DNA from: Heloderma charlesbogerti
Lineage: Eukaryota > Chordata > Lepidosauria > Squamata > Helodermatidae
Direction of reading: 5' to 3'
Length of the DNA stretch: 64,000 bases
NCBI GenBank assembly: GCA_026122225.1
Contig: JANEZZ010001872.1
Location: 1 to 64,000 of the forward strand
Of this stretch, positions 21,901-32,021 are shown one piece after another (the stretch's first letter is position 1; each line of letters starts with the position of its first letter). Made by a program: the position numbers and the translations under genes. The notes beneath the pieces are model-generated. The model was not told where the DNA came from. It ran no database searches and was given only the letters and a program-made list of their open reading frames with translations.

Positions 21901-22438
21901 CCTATCTGTCTGTCTAGACTAGAATAGGTCAGGCCTCAATATAAACACTTGTTTGGTATTAAAGTTGTAATAAAACTACAGTTTGCTTGGAACACTTTTC
22001 TGTTGTTTCCTGGATCCTGGAAAAATCTCACCGATACCAACTCGTAAAGTATGTTACAAGGCTGAAATATAGAGCTCTGCGTCAGCAGAGAATAGAGAAA
22101 GGCATGTACCCTAGTTTACAAGTTCTTCCTGAGGAACTCTTACTTTGATCCAGGCCATTGTTTTGTTATAAATCCATGGAGCTCAGCAATTTTGTCTGAT
22201 CTATATTATTGCCTATAATTTCATTATTTTCTCTATTATTGCTGAAGATCCCAGAGACATGAAATTATCGTCAAGCATTTCCTACAATAAAATTACCATT
22301 CTGATATGATTTGAGATATGAGATGGTAAATTCTTCCTGTGACTGAATAGGTTGCAACTTACAATTTGCATTTTAGGACACACACATCTTCAAATCTTTC
22401 CGATGTTATTGATTTGATAAACAAATCTTACTCCTAGC
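21901..22438. other. Unique sequence
   Basis: Nothing recognisable apart from a short TCTG tract directly after the TG repeat. Confidence 0.4.
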
Positions 22439-22574
22439 CAGCCTTCCTCAACTGGGTGGCCGCCATGTGTTTTGGACTACAATTCCCAGCATTATGGATC
22501 TTTGGCCATACTGGCTGAGGATGTTGGGGGTTGAAGTCTCAAACTTCTGGAGGGCAGCAGTTTGGGGAAGGCTA
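22439..22574. mobile_element. Short foldback MITE
   Basis: Almost the whole element is one inverted repeat. CAGCCTTCCTCAACTGGGTG.. pairs with ..CAGTTTGGGGAAGGCTA, and TTTGGACTACAATTCCCAGC pairs imperfectly with GTTGGGGGTTGAAGTCTCAAA. This matches a hairpin element I recall as widespread in squamate genomes. The TSD is not clear. Confidence 0.65.
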
Positions 22575-23407
22575 CCCCAGCCCATGTTGGTCTTTCAGTG
22601 AAGAAGAATGCACAATACCTGGATTTTTTCCCATTTGTGTGAACTACTTAGTTAGGTTTCAGCTGCTGAATGTGTACGTAATAATGTTTTTATTTTATAT
22701 TGAAACAGTTGTGGTGATTGGCTGCTTCCATAATGTGTGCATTTTGAAGCATGCTTTATAAATTTTGTTTCTAAACATCCACATGGTATTTTGCCACAAC
22801 AAAGAAGCAAACCTGACATAACAGGCTGTAATGATAGTAATTCAACTGTATTAAAACAGCTCAGCGTGTGCAACTTAGGAAAAGTGCCGTGGTAATAATA
22901 ATGCCATTCAACAGGGTTCCCATCAACAAAGCAAGGAACTCTCTGAAAGGCGTAGTTAGTCGTCACATTCACAATGTGTTGGCTACCCAAGCGGATGTTC
23001 CAAAGGCGTGCCTTCCAAACAGTATGATGCCGTTGGTCCGTCTGTCTCTAATACGAGACCTGAAAACATTTTTTTTCCTTTTAACTGCACCCAAATCCCT
23101 GTGTTTACACCTAATCTTTTGAAATTTTGAAAAGAAACCATTCTTTACCTTCAAATGATATGAGTCCTGTGTCATGGAAATTATTGGCACTATGGGGAGG
23201 AGCACATTTAAGTTCAGTTTCAGAACTGATGGGGCCAACCCTACCATTAGGCAATGTCCCATGAAGGGGTAGTACGTTTTAGTTATTTAATTTTTAGGGG
23301 AACCTGCTGCTCCCTGGGAGGGTGGCCGAAGGGTCATAGGATGTAGTGGAAGTGCCATTCCACCAGCAGACAGGCAGGCCTGACAGCAGGATGGCATGTC
23401 CACCATG
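22575..23407. other. Unique sequence with a CpG-retaining block
   Basis: No gene is confirmed. About 22860-23065 is denser in CpG and less decayed-looking than its surroundings. Neither strand has an uninterrupted frame across it. From 23290 the sequence looks like the left part of an unidentified element into which the CR1 tail at 23408 inserted. Confidence 0.35.
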
Positions 23408-23550
23408 GCTCTCCCACACTGGAGGCCTTCAAGACGAGGCTGGACAGCCACCTGTCAGGGATGCTCTGACTTGGATTCCTGCAGTGAGCAGGGGGTTGGA
23501 CTCGATGGCCTTGTAGGCCCCTTCCAACCCTACTATTCTATGATTCTATG
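23408..23550 (+). mobile_element. CR1 3' end
   Basis: Contains GGAGGCCTTCAAGACGAGG, GGGATGCTCTGACTTGG and GGTTGGACTCGATGG, and ends CTATGATTCTATG. It is nearly identical in order to the end of the CR1 at 12918. Only the last 140 bp are present. The short repeat CCACC lies on both sides. Confidence 0.88.
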
Positions 23551-24170
23551 ACCACCGGAATGTCCCCCGGTGTGGCAGCAGATACGCCATCACCAGTGCG
23601 GTCTTATCCATAGTGCTGTGCCAGCAGTGGGAGCCAAAATGGGGTATTCTGAGAGCAGGTGGGGGCATGTCAGGGCAGGGAGGCCATGGATATGCACAGC
23701 CCCCTGAATATCCCTAACCGACCTTGAACCTGCACCAGCATTGGAGCTAGTGAGGTGACTTCCCTCCCATTATGCCAAATTGGAGGGGGGAGAGAGAGAG
23801 AAGAAATGGAAGGAAAGAACAGCACAAAAACACACTTCCTGCCCTGACCGCAGTGGACTGGCAGGGCTTTGGACGTGATGGTTGCTCCACCGTGGAATTT
23901 CCCCACCCCTCCATAGGATTGCTCTGGTATTGTCACAACTTGGCTGGCTTTGGGTACTGTGCACCTGGATTGGGGGATGGGTGCACCATTTGATGTTCTG
24001 CCACAGGGAGCAAAATGTCCTGAGCTGTTCTGTTGAGAATCAGCGTTTGTTTTCTGTACATTTTAATGTAAAGCGAGGCCAGTATCAGTATGTCCATTTT
24101 GTGTGAGGCATTAGCCAATTGCTTTGGCTGTGAGGAAATAACTGCTACTGTAAAGCACATCAGAACATAT
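23551..24170. other. Unassigned sequence
   Basis: GC-richer than the surroundings between 23556 and 24000, with short inverted repeats (CACCGG.., CCGGTG). Possibly MITE remnants. No gene seen. Confidence 0.35.
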
Positions 24171-24400
24171 GGTTGAATCCATTGGTGTATTCCACTGCTG
24201 GTACTGCTTCCTTCAGCTGAACAAGGGGGTGGGGTGATTCCCCCACCCCACAGCCCCGTATATGCCTGCTCCAGAGGGCTTGGAAACCTTCTGGAACAGA
24301 TTTTCAGGTGTCGCAGAGGACTGCAAGGGAGGGAGGGGAAAGAGGGAGAAAGCCCCATTGCACTAGCAAACTTATGCTAGTGTTACATTGGATTTAACCC
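24171..24400. mobile_element. GGGTTGAATCCA-family MITE, copy 1
   Basis: The left end GGTTGAATCCATTGGTGTA and the right end TTACATTGGATTTAACCC are imperfect reverse complements. The ends match the elements at 26113 and 46752. Non-coding. The TSD is not resolved. Confidence 0.5.
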
Positions 24401-24439
24401 TTATGAAATTAATTAAGAATTAGCTTGCTGAATTACACT

Positions 24440-24600
24440 GATGTTCTATCTAGTCCAGTATGCTCTTTCCAACAGTGGCCAATCAGATCTGGGAAGCTGG
24501 AGGTGATGGCCAGCCTTTGTGGTCTGTCCCCAGCATCTGGCATTCATACTTCAGTCAGGATTTTCCTAAGTATTATAGCTAATTGGTAATATTTCCCTTT
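24440..24600 (-). mobile_element. CR1-like 3' fragment
   Basis: The minus-strand phrases around 24447-24560 (CACTGTTGGAAAGAGCATAC, CAGATGCTGGGGACAGACCA) resemble the non-coding end of the CR1-like element at the left edge of the window (GCTGGGGAACAACAGTGGG). Weak. Confidence 0.4.
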
Positions 24601-26112
24601 GTTCCTTGAGGTTCTGTTTTAGATACGGAGCAGTATATAAATATTGTAAATAAATAAACTATGGATAATCCATTCAGTGAGAATAGTAAAGAATACCCTT
24701 GTTGTTCACAAACACTAGGCATAGGGAATGAAAGTGTAGATTTTGTTATGATCTTGTAGCTATGACTTGTATTTGTGATATTACTGTGCTTAAAATTCAC
24801 ATTTTCAACACAAATTTAATTCTACATAGGTCAACACATTTCACCATTTACACTGTGACTACAGAGTATTAAAGAGTACAGTTTTCTACCCATTCTTTAT
24901 TTTCAGAAGTCTAAAAAATGCAAAGTAATTATAAAAGGCTACTCTCAAATACCAAGAGGAACATATTGCTACAGGTGTTCATGTTTGCAGAGTACAATCT
25001 ATTGTACTTTGGCACAATTGCCCTTTCCTCTGGGATGTTCTTAAATTTCTTTACACCCACTCCCTTTTGACATTTGCACATTTGGAGACTGTCTTTCAGG
25101 AAATCTCCATGCCCTTTCTTTATGATTTGTGGAGTAATAATGTATCTTGCCTATAAAACTGTGGCATTGCTTTGAAATATAATGGAAATGGTTGGATTAT
25201 GCAATTCCTTTGAATTGCATAAAGTGTACAAAATGTTTATTTGAAAACAAAAAACAACACCAACAATGCTAGATCTCCCTGAAACCAATAAATGCTTTGC
25301 AGAGCTTCAGATTAAATTAGACGTATTTACTGCTTTTTACACTTCTAAGAGGTCTCCATTATCTGACCATGAAGTGTTCAGTCCTCCTGATTGTGTGAAT
25401 CCACTATGCTTCCTTACCATAGCCAGTATTAAAGTAACCTTATAAAATGAAGGGATCTTCTTCTGTCACTTCTATTGTGGCATGGAAACTGCTCCTGCTG
25501 AAATTGCCCCCCTCCCCCCCATGCTCCAGTAACATTGTAAGGTCTTGAATATACTATTCTTATGGGGAGGGGGGTGTATCCATTTTGTATGGTTTTTACC
25601 TTGAGATAAATCTTTCATATCTTCCAGCCTTAAAAGCAGCCTAAAAATAATTTAAAATAAATAAAAAAATAAGGCCCATACAAGGATCTGGATCTCACAA
25701 TGCTGTTTCTTCCTGCACTGGTGTTACTCCTACCAGAATATGAGCAATGCTCACATTGGAAGACCTTACATAGCAGCATAGATCTCTCAGTGCTAGTGGA
25801 ATGGCATGGTTGAGGCATGCACTGCAGAAACTCCCTTGCTGCTAAGTTAATATCAGAAGGTTTCCATTGATCCACCCCTCTCAAAATGCTTTTTGGTAGG
25901 GCAGGCTGAATATCATAAATATACAAATCATTAAAATCTGTTTTGGGGAGTCTCTCTGAGCCTTTGAATAAATACTATTGAATTATATATGAATCTGAAT
26001 ATTTGCCATATATATCCATAAAGTTTACTAAAAAAAAATTAGAAGGATCTTTGCTTCAGTCATCCTCTGCTAGAATTATTTGGCGGCAAACAACTGGATG
26101 ACCTTTCAAAAT
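24601..26112. other. Unique sequence
   Basis: Very AT-rich, with no gene. A LINE/SINE-like tail (ATTGTAAATAAATAAAC) is at about 24643-24659. No other feature seen. Confidence 0.4.
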
Positions 26113-26413
26113 GGGTTGAGTCCAGTGTTGCACAAATAGACTTCCACAGTGGATCTTTCCTGTTGTCTTCCCCCCCCCTTGCAGAAAGGGAGGGGTTTTG
26201 TAAGAGGAAGGTCTCCACCTACAGAAGGCCTCTCTGCCCAATTTGGGAGGATCCCTTCCTTCCCTTCCCCCCCCTTCCCCCTCACCCCACCACAGCTCAC
26301 CCCATTCAGCAAGGTCTCCTGACTCTCTGTGTAGCATTTTCAGGGGGTAGAGGGGCTGCCCTGGGAAGGAGGGAACAAGTGCTGTTGATCCAGCTTAAAC
26401 CTGGATCCAACCC
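26113..26413. mobile_element. GGGTTGAATCCA-family MITE, copy 2
   Basis: The left end GGGTTGAGTCCAGTGTTG and the right end TTAAACCTGGATCCAACCC form an imperfect terminal inverted repeat. The interior is rich in C/T and G/A runs. Length 301 bp. Flanks AAAT and ATAG give no clear duplication. Confidence 0.55.
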
Positions 26414-26991
26414 ATAGAATAGACATACTAACAATGCAACACCACCCAATGTGGCGGCAGGGTTACCCTAGTGTCCCATTCAGCTATGCCAGAGTGATTA
26501 GTACTGAGGTTGCAGTTCTGTTTGTAGAGATAATGTAAGAACCCTCAGTGAGATAAAATCATGGAGATATGGCTCCAACTGTCCAACACATTCAAAGAAG
26601 CCCCATCAATGTCAGCAGAATATCCCTCGAGAGAATGCACATGCTGTCGAATACATAATTGCTGATTCCAAAATACAGAACAGACCTGTGCCAAGTCCAT
26701 TTACCCAGGGGTTCTTTTGTACACTTTAAATTAACCTCTGCCTCTGTTTAGCCCTTTGATTATGTAAACAAATGAGGGCCAATCAAGATATTGATAACTG
26801 ATTGTGTGCGAAACCTGTGCTGTTAGACACCTGTATACAAGTAAAGGCAGTTAAAATCAATGGGAATTCATTTCAAGCAAATGTAAGTAGGACTGAGGTA
26901 CGTAATTTAAGAGACATTCCAATAGCCCTCTGAGCTAGCATAGCCTCACCGCTGAAATCCACTGGTGTGCTCTCAGCAGACATGGGAGAAC
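26414..26991. other. Unique sequence
   Basis: No gene or repeat identified. Confidence 0.4.
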
Positions 26992-27345
26992 CAGGGATGT
27001 TCGAGTTCACCAAAATTCTCCGAACTTCACTTCAAAGCTTGGCTTTGGCTCACTCTCATTTTCATTTACAACTTTGTTTGTTCAAATGGGAAAAGTGCAC
27101 ATTTCAAACAGGAGAAGTATGCACTTCTCTGTACATTTTTCAAAAGTGCATGCTCCCCTGTCTCCTGCCCCATCGATTACAGTATGAAAATCCAGTATTT
27201 TTTTTTATAAATCCAGTATACGGTATATATTTTTTTTTGGAAAATGCATATTTCAAAGTATGCATTTTTCAAACACAATCACAAGTTGGGGAATGTGCCC
27301 ACATTTTTTGAATAGATGCACTCCTATTAACATTCAGGGAAAGCC
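26992..27345 (+). mobile_element. AT-rich hAT-like element W, copy 1 (right end unclear)
   Basis: Starts CAGGGATGTTCGAG and carries repeated GTGCATTTTTCAAA / AAAATGCATATTT phrases in both orientations. These correspond in order to the copy at 35981-36411. The right terminus is not recognisable. Confidence 0.4.
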
Positions 27346-27839
27346 TGAAGGATTTGCAAACTGAAATGAACTCTAATACATTTAAATGAATGGAATAGCA
27401 TAAGGTGAGCCCTCCAGGACCAGACCAGGAGTGCATCCAATCCAGCAACCATATCTAAAAGCAGCCAGACAGGTGTTTCCAGGAAGCATATAAACACACC
27501 ATGAAGACAACAGCCCTTCCCCATTATTTTCCCCCACACAGCTAATATTAAAGCCTCCCCCCCCACACATACACGCACAGCCTTAAAGGTAGAGGCATCA
27601 AAAGGTAGAGGCAGGGGGAAGCAAATGACTGCTGGCTGGCCAGCAGTGGCCTGTACAGGTTGCTGATATCACCAGCCGATGCCCATAACAAGTGCTGCTG
27701 GACAGTCAGCAGCTGCATATGTTTGCATGTGTTCAACGAATCAACCCACCTCTGCTACCCACTTTGTGACATCTGTTGGTAAAACTGTGGGGGGGTCCTC
27801 CCTCTCTCATCACCACTTGGCCCTATACTGACTGTCCTC
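27346..27839. other. Unique sequence
   Basis: No gene or repeat identified. Confidence 0.4.
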
Positions 27840-27880
27840 CTATATAGAATCAGACCATTGGACTTTCAAAGCTCAGGATT
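27840..27880 (-). mobile_element. tRNA-Ala SINE, 3' part (interrupted)
   Basis: The minus-strand sequence CCAATGGTCTGATTCTATA matches the end of the tRNA-Ala SINE body. The rest of the same SINE resumes at 28367, so the two pieces were one copy before the insertion between them. Confidence 0.6.
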
Positions 27881-28366
27881 GTTGACTGCCAGGTCTGGGG
27901 CATGGTGGCAGGCATCCTTGGCAAGAACACCAGGACCAGGAGGGATGGAGAGAGCAGAGGTTCCCCAGGCAAGGGTCAGACCCAACCAAGGCGTGGCAGG
28001 ACCAGAGGCAGAAGCAGAGTCCAAACAGGCAGGGGTAAGTTATCAGCAGGTTTGTGGCAGGGCCAGAGGCGGAAGCAGAGTCCAAACAGACAGGGGTCAA
28101 AAGCCGGCAAGGCATAGCAAAGACCAGGAATGAGCAACTTTCACACAATGCTGCAACCATGATGACTTGTGTTGCTGCAGCAAGATTTGAAAGGGGGAGG
28201 AAGCTCTTTATAGGGCTCCCTGAGGCTCCTGGCTGGTCTGCATTAGAGGACCTGGGAGCACCTGCAGGGCCAAGGCCTAATCCTGCAAATACTTTGAGCC
28301 AGGCTGCCTTCTATATCTGGCCCCCAGGTCATGCTGCAGAGCTTCCCAGGCTGAGCAGATCCTGAC
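27881..28366 (-). mobile_element. Probable solo LTR inserted in a SINE
   Basis: About 486 bp splitting a SINE, with ATTG on both sides (27877-27880 and about 28367-28370) as a possible target duplication. On the minus strand there is a TATA-like CTATAAAGAG (28205-28214). The downstream half has two diverged copies of a unit near GGCAGGACCAGAGGC (27988 and 28054). The ends TGTCAGGATC..GCAGTCAACA fit the TG..CA rule if the boundaries shift by two to four bases. No internal retroviral coding sequence is present. Confidence 0.45.
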
Positions 28367-28500
28367 ATTGACAGACTAGCAGTAGCTCTCCAGGGTAAGG
28401 GTTTCAGGCAGGAGTCTTTTCTAGCCCTATCTGGTTATCCCAGGAATTGAAACTGGAACCTTATGCATGCAAAGCCTACCGCTGAGCTATGGCCCCTCCA
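28367..28500 (-). mobile_element. tRNA-Ala SINE, head part (interrupted)
   Basis: Minus-strand head GGGCCATAGCTCAGCGGTAG, anticodon region GGCTTTGCATGC and B-box region AGTTTCAATTCCTGG. The body continues to GCTACTGCTAGTCTGTCAAT, where the LTR-like insertion begins. Confidence 0.75.
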
Positions 28501-29117
28501 CAGCTGCAGCACCTTTACTACTTAAAGACCACAGTGACACAGCACTGCTACTTAAAGATCCCCTTCAAAAATCATATGAATGCTTACAGATCAAAGTTGT
28601 ATAATGGCTAAAATGTGTTCTCAGACAGGTAGGTAGGTAGTTAGAAAGAGGAAGAGTTGGCTCCAGCAAAGGCAGGATTAGAGCCCAGTGTCAAATTAAT
28701 GGTCCACAATAACAGGACGGTGTCTAGTATTCTTTGTATATCATCCCCTTTCCTCCCCATGAAATTAGCTGCCTTAAATTAGAAGAGGAGGAGAATGGAA
28801 CAAAAGCAAGTCCGGGCAAAGCGCCATACATTTTGACAAATTGTAATGACCTTTCCTCATTTGTCAGGCTCAGCTGCTCTTGCACCAGGGAATACTCATA
28901 CAGACCTTTGCACAGTTCCACTGAATTTGCTATTTTCAGATAATCAAGTGAAACGCCTTTGAAAAGGAGGAGCCGGGGGAAAGTTACAGCATCAAAACAC
29001 TTATTTTGCAAAAGCAATTGGACCAGAGAGCATTGTAACCTAGAGCCACTGCAGAAGCATACACAAAAACTTACAGAATCTGGTTAAAGATCTCAAGATC
29101 AAGATATGAGGGTACAA
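28501..29117. other. Unique sequence, candidate conserved block
   Basis: No gene. About 28760-29000 looks unlike decayed repeat and contains TAAT, TTTGACAA and CAGCTG motifs. Only an alignment could show whether it is conserved. Confidence 0.35.
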
Positions 29118-29141
29118 TGGGCTGTGGCTCAGTGGCAGAGC
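29118..29141 (+). mobile_element. tRNA-Ala SINE, first 24 bp (interrupted)
   Basis: GGGCTGTGGCTCAGTGGCAG is the A-box half of the SINE. The remaining head (CACCTGCTTTGCATGCAGAA) follows the TAGGGATG element at 29678, showing that the element inserted inside the A/B-box interval. Confidence 0.8.
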
Positions 29142-29677
29142 TAGAGATGTTGGAGGAATCCTCCACAGACCCCAGTGAGACCGGATTCTATTGAATCTGG
29201 CCGCCCGAAGTCCGTGGAGGATCTGATCTCCTACCTGCACCTCCAGAAGAAATCCCCGCTGGCTGGATCCTTCCTGCTGGCCGGCTCCGGAGCGCCAGTG
29301 ATACAGCTGTCATTGCCGTATCGCTGGCTGGGCGGATTGACTGAGGACGCAAATGGCATCCGGGATGCCATTTGCAGCCGTAAAGGCCTTAGTTTAAGGT
29401 AAAACGCAGCCGTAAATGGCTGCATTTACCTTAAACTAAGGCCTTTACGGCCGCAAATGGTGTCCTGGACACCATTTACATCCGCAGGCAGTAGTCCTTC
29501 AGCCAGCGATACGGAATGGTGGCCGTATCGCTGGCATTTCAGAGCCGGCTGGCAGGTCTGTGGAATTGCTGCGGAGCGGAGCCAGCCGAAGAGGATTCTG
29601 GGGTGGGGGGAATGGATCGCCTCCCCAACTATGGACAACCCTCCTGGAACGGCAGGTAAGCGTTCTGCCCATCCCTA
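29142..29677. mobile_element. TAGGGATG element 4 (inside a SINE)
   Basis: 536 bp from TAGAGATGTTGG to CATCCCTA, flanked by GGCAGAGC (29134-29141) and GGTACAGC (29678-29685). Because the SINE consensus at this site is close to GGTAGAGC, each copy carries one change. The ends have the CCGGATTC..GAATCTGGCC hairpin. Donor-like motifs point outward (CTACCTG at 29231-29237 minus, CAGGTAAGC at 29653-29661 plus). The core palindrome is about 29345-29485, with AAACTAAGG / CCTTAGTTT arms. Confidence 0.85.
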
Positions 29678-29857
29678 GGTACAGCACCTGCTTTGCATGC
29701 AGAAGGTCCCAGGTTCAATCCCCAGCATCTGCAGGTAGGGCAGGAAAAACTCCTGCCTGAAACCCTGGATAGCTGCTGCCAGTCAGTGTTGACAATACTG
29801 GCCTAGATGGACCAAGGATCTGACTCAATATAAGGCAGCTTCCTATATTCTTAACTG
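29678..29857 (+). mobile_element. tRNA-Ala SINE, remainder
   Basis: Continues the split SINE: GCTTTGCATGCAGAAGG, B box GGTTCAATCCCC, body GCTGCTGCCAGTCAGTGTTG and the 3' end ATATAAGGCAGCTTCC. It is the best preserved copy in the window. Confidence 0.85.
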
Positions 29858-29913
29858 CATCTTTACATTAAAGCTAGGCTGCCTCTATCTCCACCATTCC
29901 ACCTGGCTGCAGC

Positions 29914-30571
29914 TAGGGATGTCAGTGAATTCCACCATGGATCTCAGTGAGGCCAAATGCCAGTGCATTCGGCCCCCCAAAATCCGTGGCAGAACGAAGC
30001 CCGCCGCCCCACCACCCTGCAGAAGGCGTGCAAAATGGAGCACTTACCTGGTGCCGTTCACACTGCTTTGCGAATGGCGGCCGCATCTGCGGCCGCCATT
30101 TGCTTCCCCATTTTTGCCGTGATAAGCTACATAAATACCTACATAGCCTATCACGGCTAACGCAGGAATGCCATTTGCGTCCCTGCGGAGGCTGTGATAG
30201 GCTACGTAAATATTTACGTAGCCTATCACAGCAAAAAAAGGGAACGCAAATGGCGGCCGACATAGACAGGGACAGGGACACAAATGGCAACCACTAAGCC
30301 ATTTGCGGCCCTGTTTTTTTGCCGTAATAGGCTACATAAATATTTACATAGCCTACAGCAAAAAACCTGCAACGCAAATAGCGGCCACTGTTGCCGCCGC
30401 CATTTGTGTCCACAGGCTCCGCACGCCTGCAAATGCACCTGGCCAGCGGCTCCGCAGAGTTGCCGTGGAGCAGAGCCAGCCGGGTTAGGATTTCGGGGGG
30501 AGGTGCAGAGCGCCTCCCCCCCACCATGAATCACCCCCTTCGAAAAGGTAAATGACTTTTGCACATCCCTA
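29914..30571. mobile_element. TAGGGATG element 5 (complete)
   Basis: 658 bp, TAGGGATGTC..ACATCCCTA, with a perfect 8-bp duplication GCTGCAGC (29906-29913 and 30572-30579). A perfect donor-like ACTTACCTG lies at 30042-30050 (minus), with AAGGTAAAT at 30545-30553 (plus). The core has three ACGTAAATATTTACGT-type palindromes (about 30114-30157, 30187-30231 and 30320-30359). They alternate with AATGGCGGCC / GGCCGCCATT dyads. No coding capacity. Confidence 0.9.
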
Positions 30572-30806
30572 GCTGCAGCAGAGGGCAGGCAGATAGGACA
30601 GCACAGCCCATTCCATTGAGAGACCAGCTACCATTTCACTCATTTCCTACTACTGTCACCTACTAGCAGCCAATTGGCTATAGAAGAAGGAGCAATGGGG
30701 CAGCAGCGCCTATTCCACTGGCTTCACTGAGAGACCAGTTGCGATCTGGCTGCTCCCATCCCATCCCTGCACTTTTTCCATTCAAACTGGTCATCATAAG
30801 ACCAAC

Positions 30807-31339
30807 TAGGGATGGCGGAGAATTACTCCACGGACCCCAGTGAGTCCGGATTCAAAAAAAATCCAGCCTGCGGATTACGTGGAGGAACAGAGCACTTACC
30901 TCTGCCTCCCTGGGGAATCCTCCCCAGCCGAATCTTCCTTGCCGCCACCTCCATAGCGCCAGCGATACGGCCGCCATTGCTGTACCTCTGGCTGAGGCTG
31001 AGTGACTCTGGATGCAAATGGCATCCGCTATGCCATTTGTGGCTGTAAAGGTCTTAGGCTAAGCTAAATGCAGCTATAAATGGCTGCATTTAGCATAAAC
31101 TAAGGGCTTTGTGCCTCAAATGGACTAGCAGATGCCATTTGCGTCCGGAGTCACTCAGCCTCAGCCAGCGGTATGGCAATGGTGGCCGTATCGCTGGTGC
31201 TATGGAGCTGGCTGGCAGCTCTGTGGAATCACCGTGGAGCGGAGCCAGCTGACAAGGATTCCAGGGGGAGGGAGGGATCACCTCCCCCCCCACGGACCCC
31301 CCCCACGGAACAGAAGGTGGGTCTTTTGTACGTCCCATA
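30807..31339. mobile_element. TAGGGATG element 6
   Basis: Starts TAGGGATGGCGGAGAATTAC and ends near GTACGTCCCATA, the right end being diverged. The left end carries a perfect donor-like ACTTACCTC (30894-30902, minus). The right counterpart is AAGGTGGGT. The core is the AAATGGCTGCATTTAGC-type palindrome shared with elements 4 and 9. The flanking 8-mers do not match convincingly. Confidence 0.75.
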
Positions 31340-31530
31340 GAACTAGGTAACTTTTAGTATTGCTGACTGAGCTTGCTTGTTTTCCTCTTCCTTTCCCATC
31401 CTTTTTCCTTTTGAATCACATCTTTTAGAGTGCTACTGTGGGCAGCAACTGCCTTATTTTTAATCTGTATTCAATGCTTGGTAAATTTCGGTAGCACAGA
31501 AGCACAAGTCTCTGGCTGTCAAGCTTGAAC

Positions 31531-32021
31531 TAGAGATGCCGCGAGCGCCCGCCTGGGAGTCCGGTGGACTTCCTTGTGCCTGGCCCCCCGCTCGCTGAGC
31601 CGTGGGGTGCTCCCATGCACGCTCGTAGAGTGCAACACAGTTGGGAGCACCTGCAGCTGCCCACTCCTTGCTGTGAGATGCCATTTTTATGCAAGATGGG
31701 GAGCTTTGTAATGTTCACATATTTAACGTTGTGAGCAATGGTGGCTGTACAGGGCCACCTCCGCAACAGTAGAGGCGTAATGTTGTGGAGATGTCCCTTA
31801 ACGTCCGCCATTGTGCACAATGTTAAATATATGAAAATTACAAAGCCCCCCTCTTGTGTAAAAATGGCAGCTCGCAGTGAGGAGCGGGTGGTTGTGGGGT
31901 GCTCCTGGACTGCTCGCCAAGCCCTCCAGGGCTTGTGCAGCTCAGCAAGCGGAAGCAAGCAGCGGTGGCGACTTGGCAAGTGCCCGCACGCAGCGGGTGT
32001 GGGCAAGTCCCTCCATCCTTA
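31531..32021. mobile_element. TAGGGATG-like element 7, divergent
   Basis: Starts TAGAGATGCC and ends CCATCCTTA. The interior is one long inverted repeat: TATGCAAGATGGGGAGCTTTGTAA.. pairs with ..TTACAAAGCCCCCCTCTTGT, and AACGTTGTG pairs with CACAATGTT, around a centre near 31775. It lacks the donor-like motifs and the GATAGGCTACG palindromes. The TSD is not convincing (GCTTGAAC / GCTGCTGC). Confidence 0.6.
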
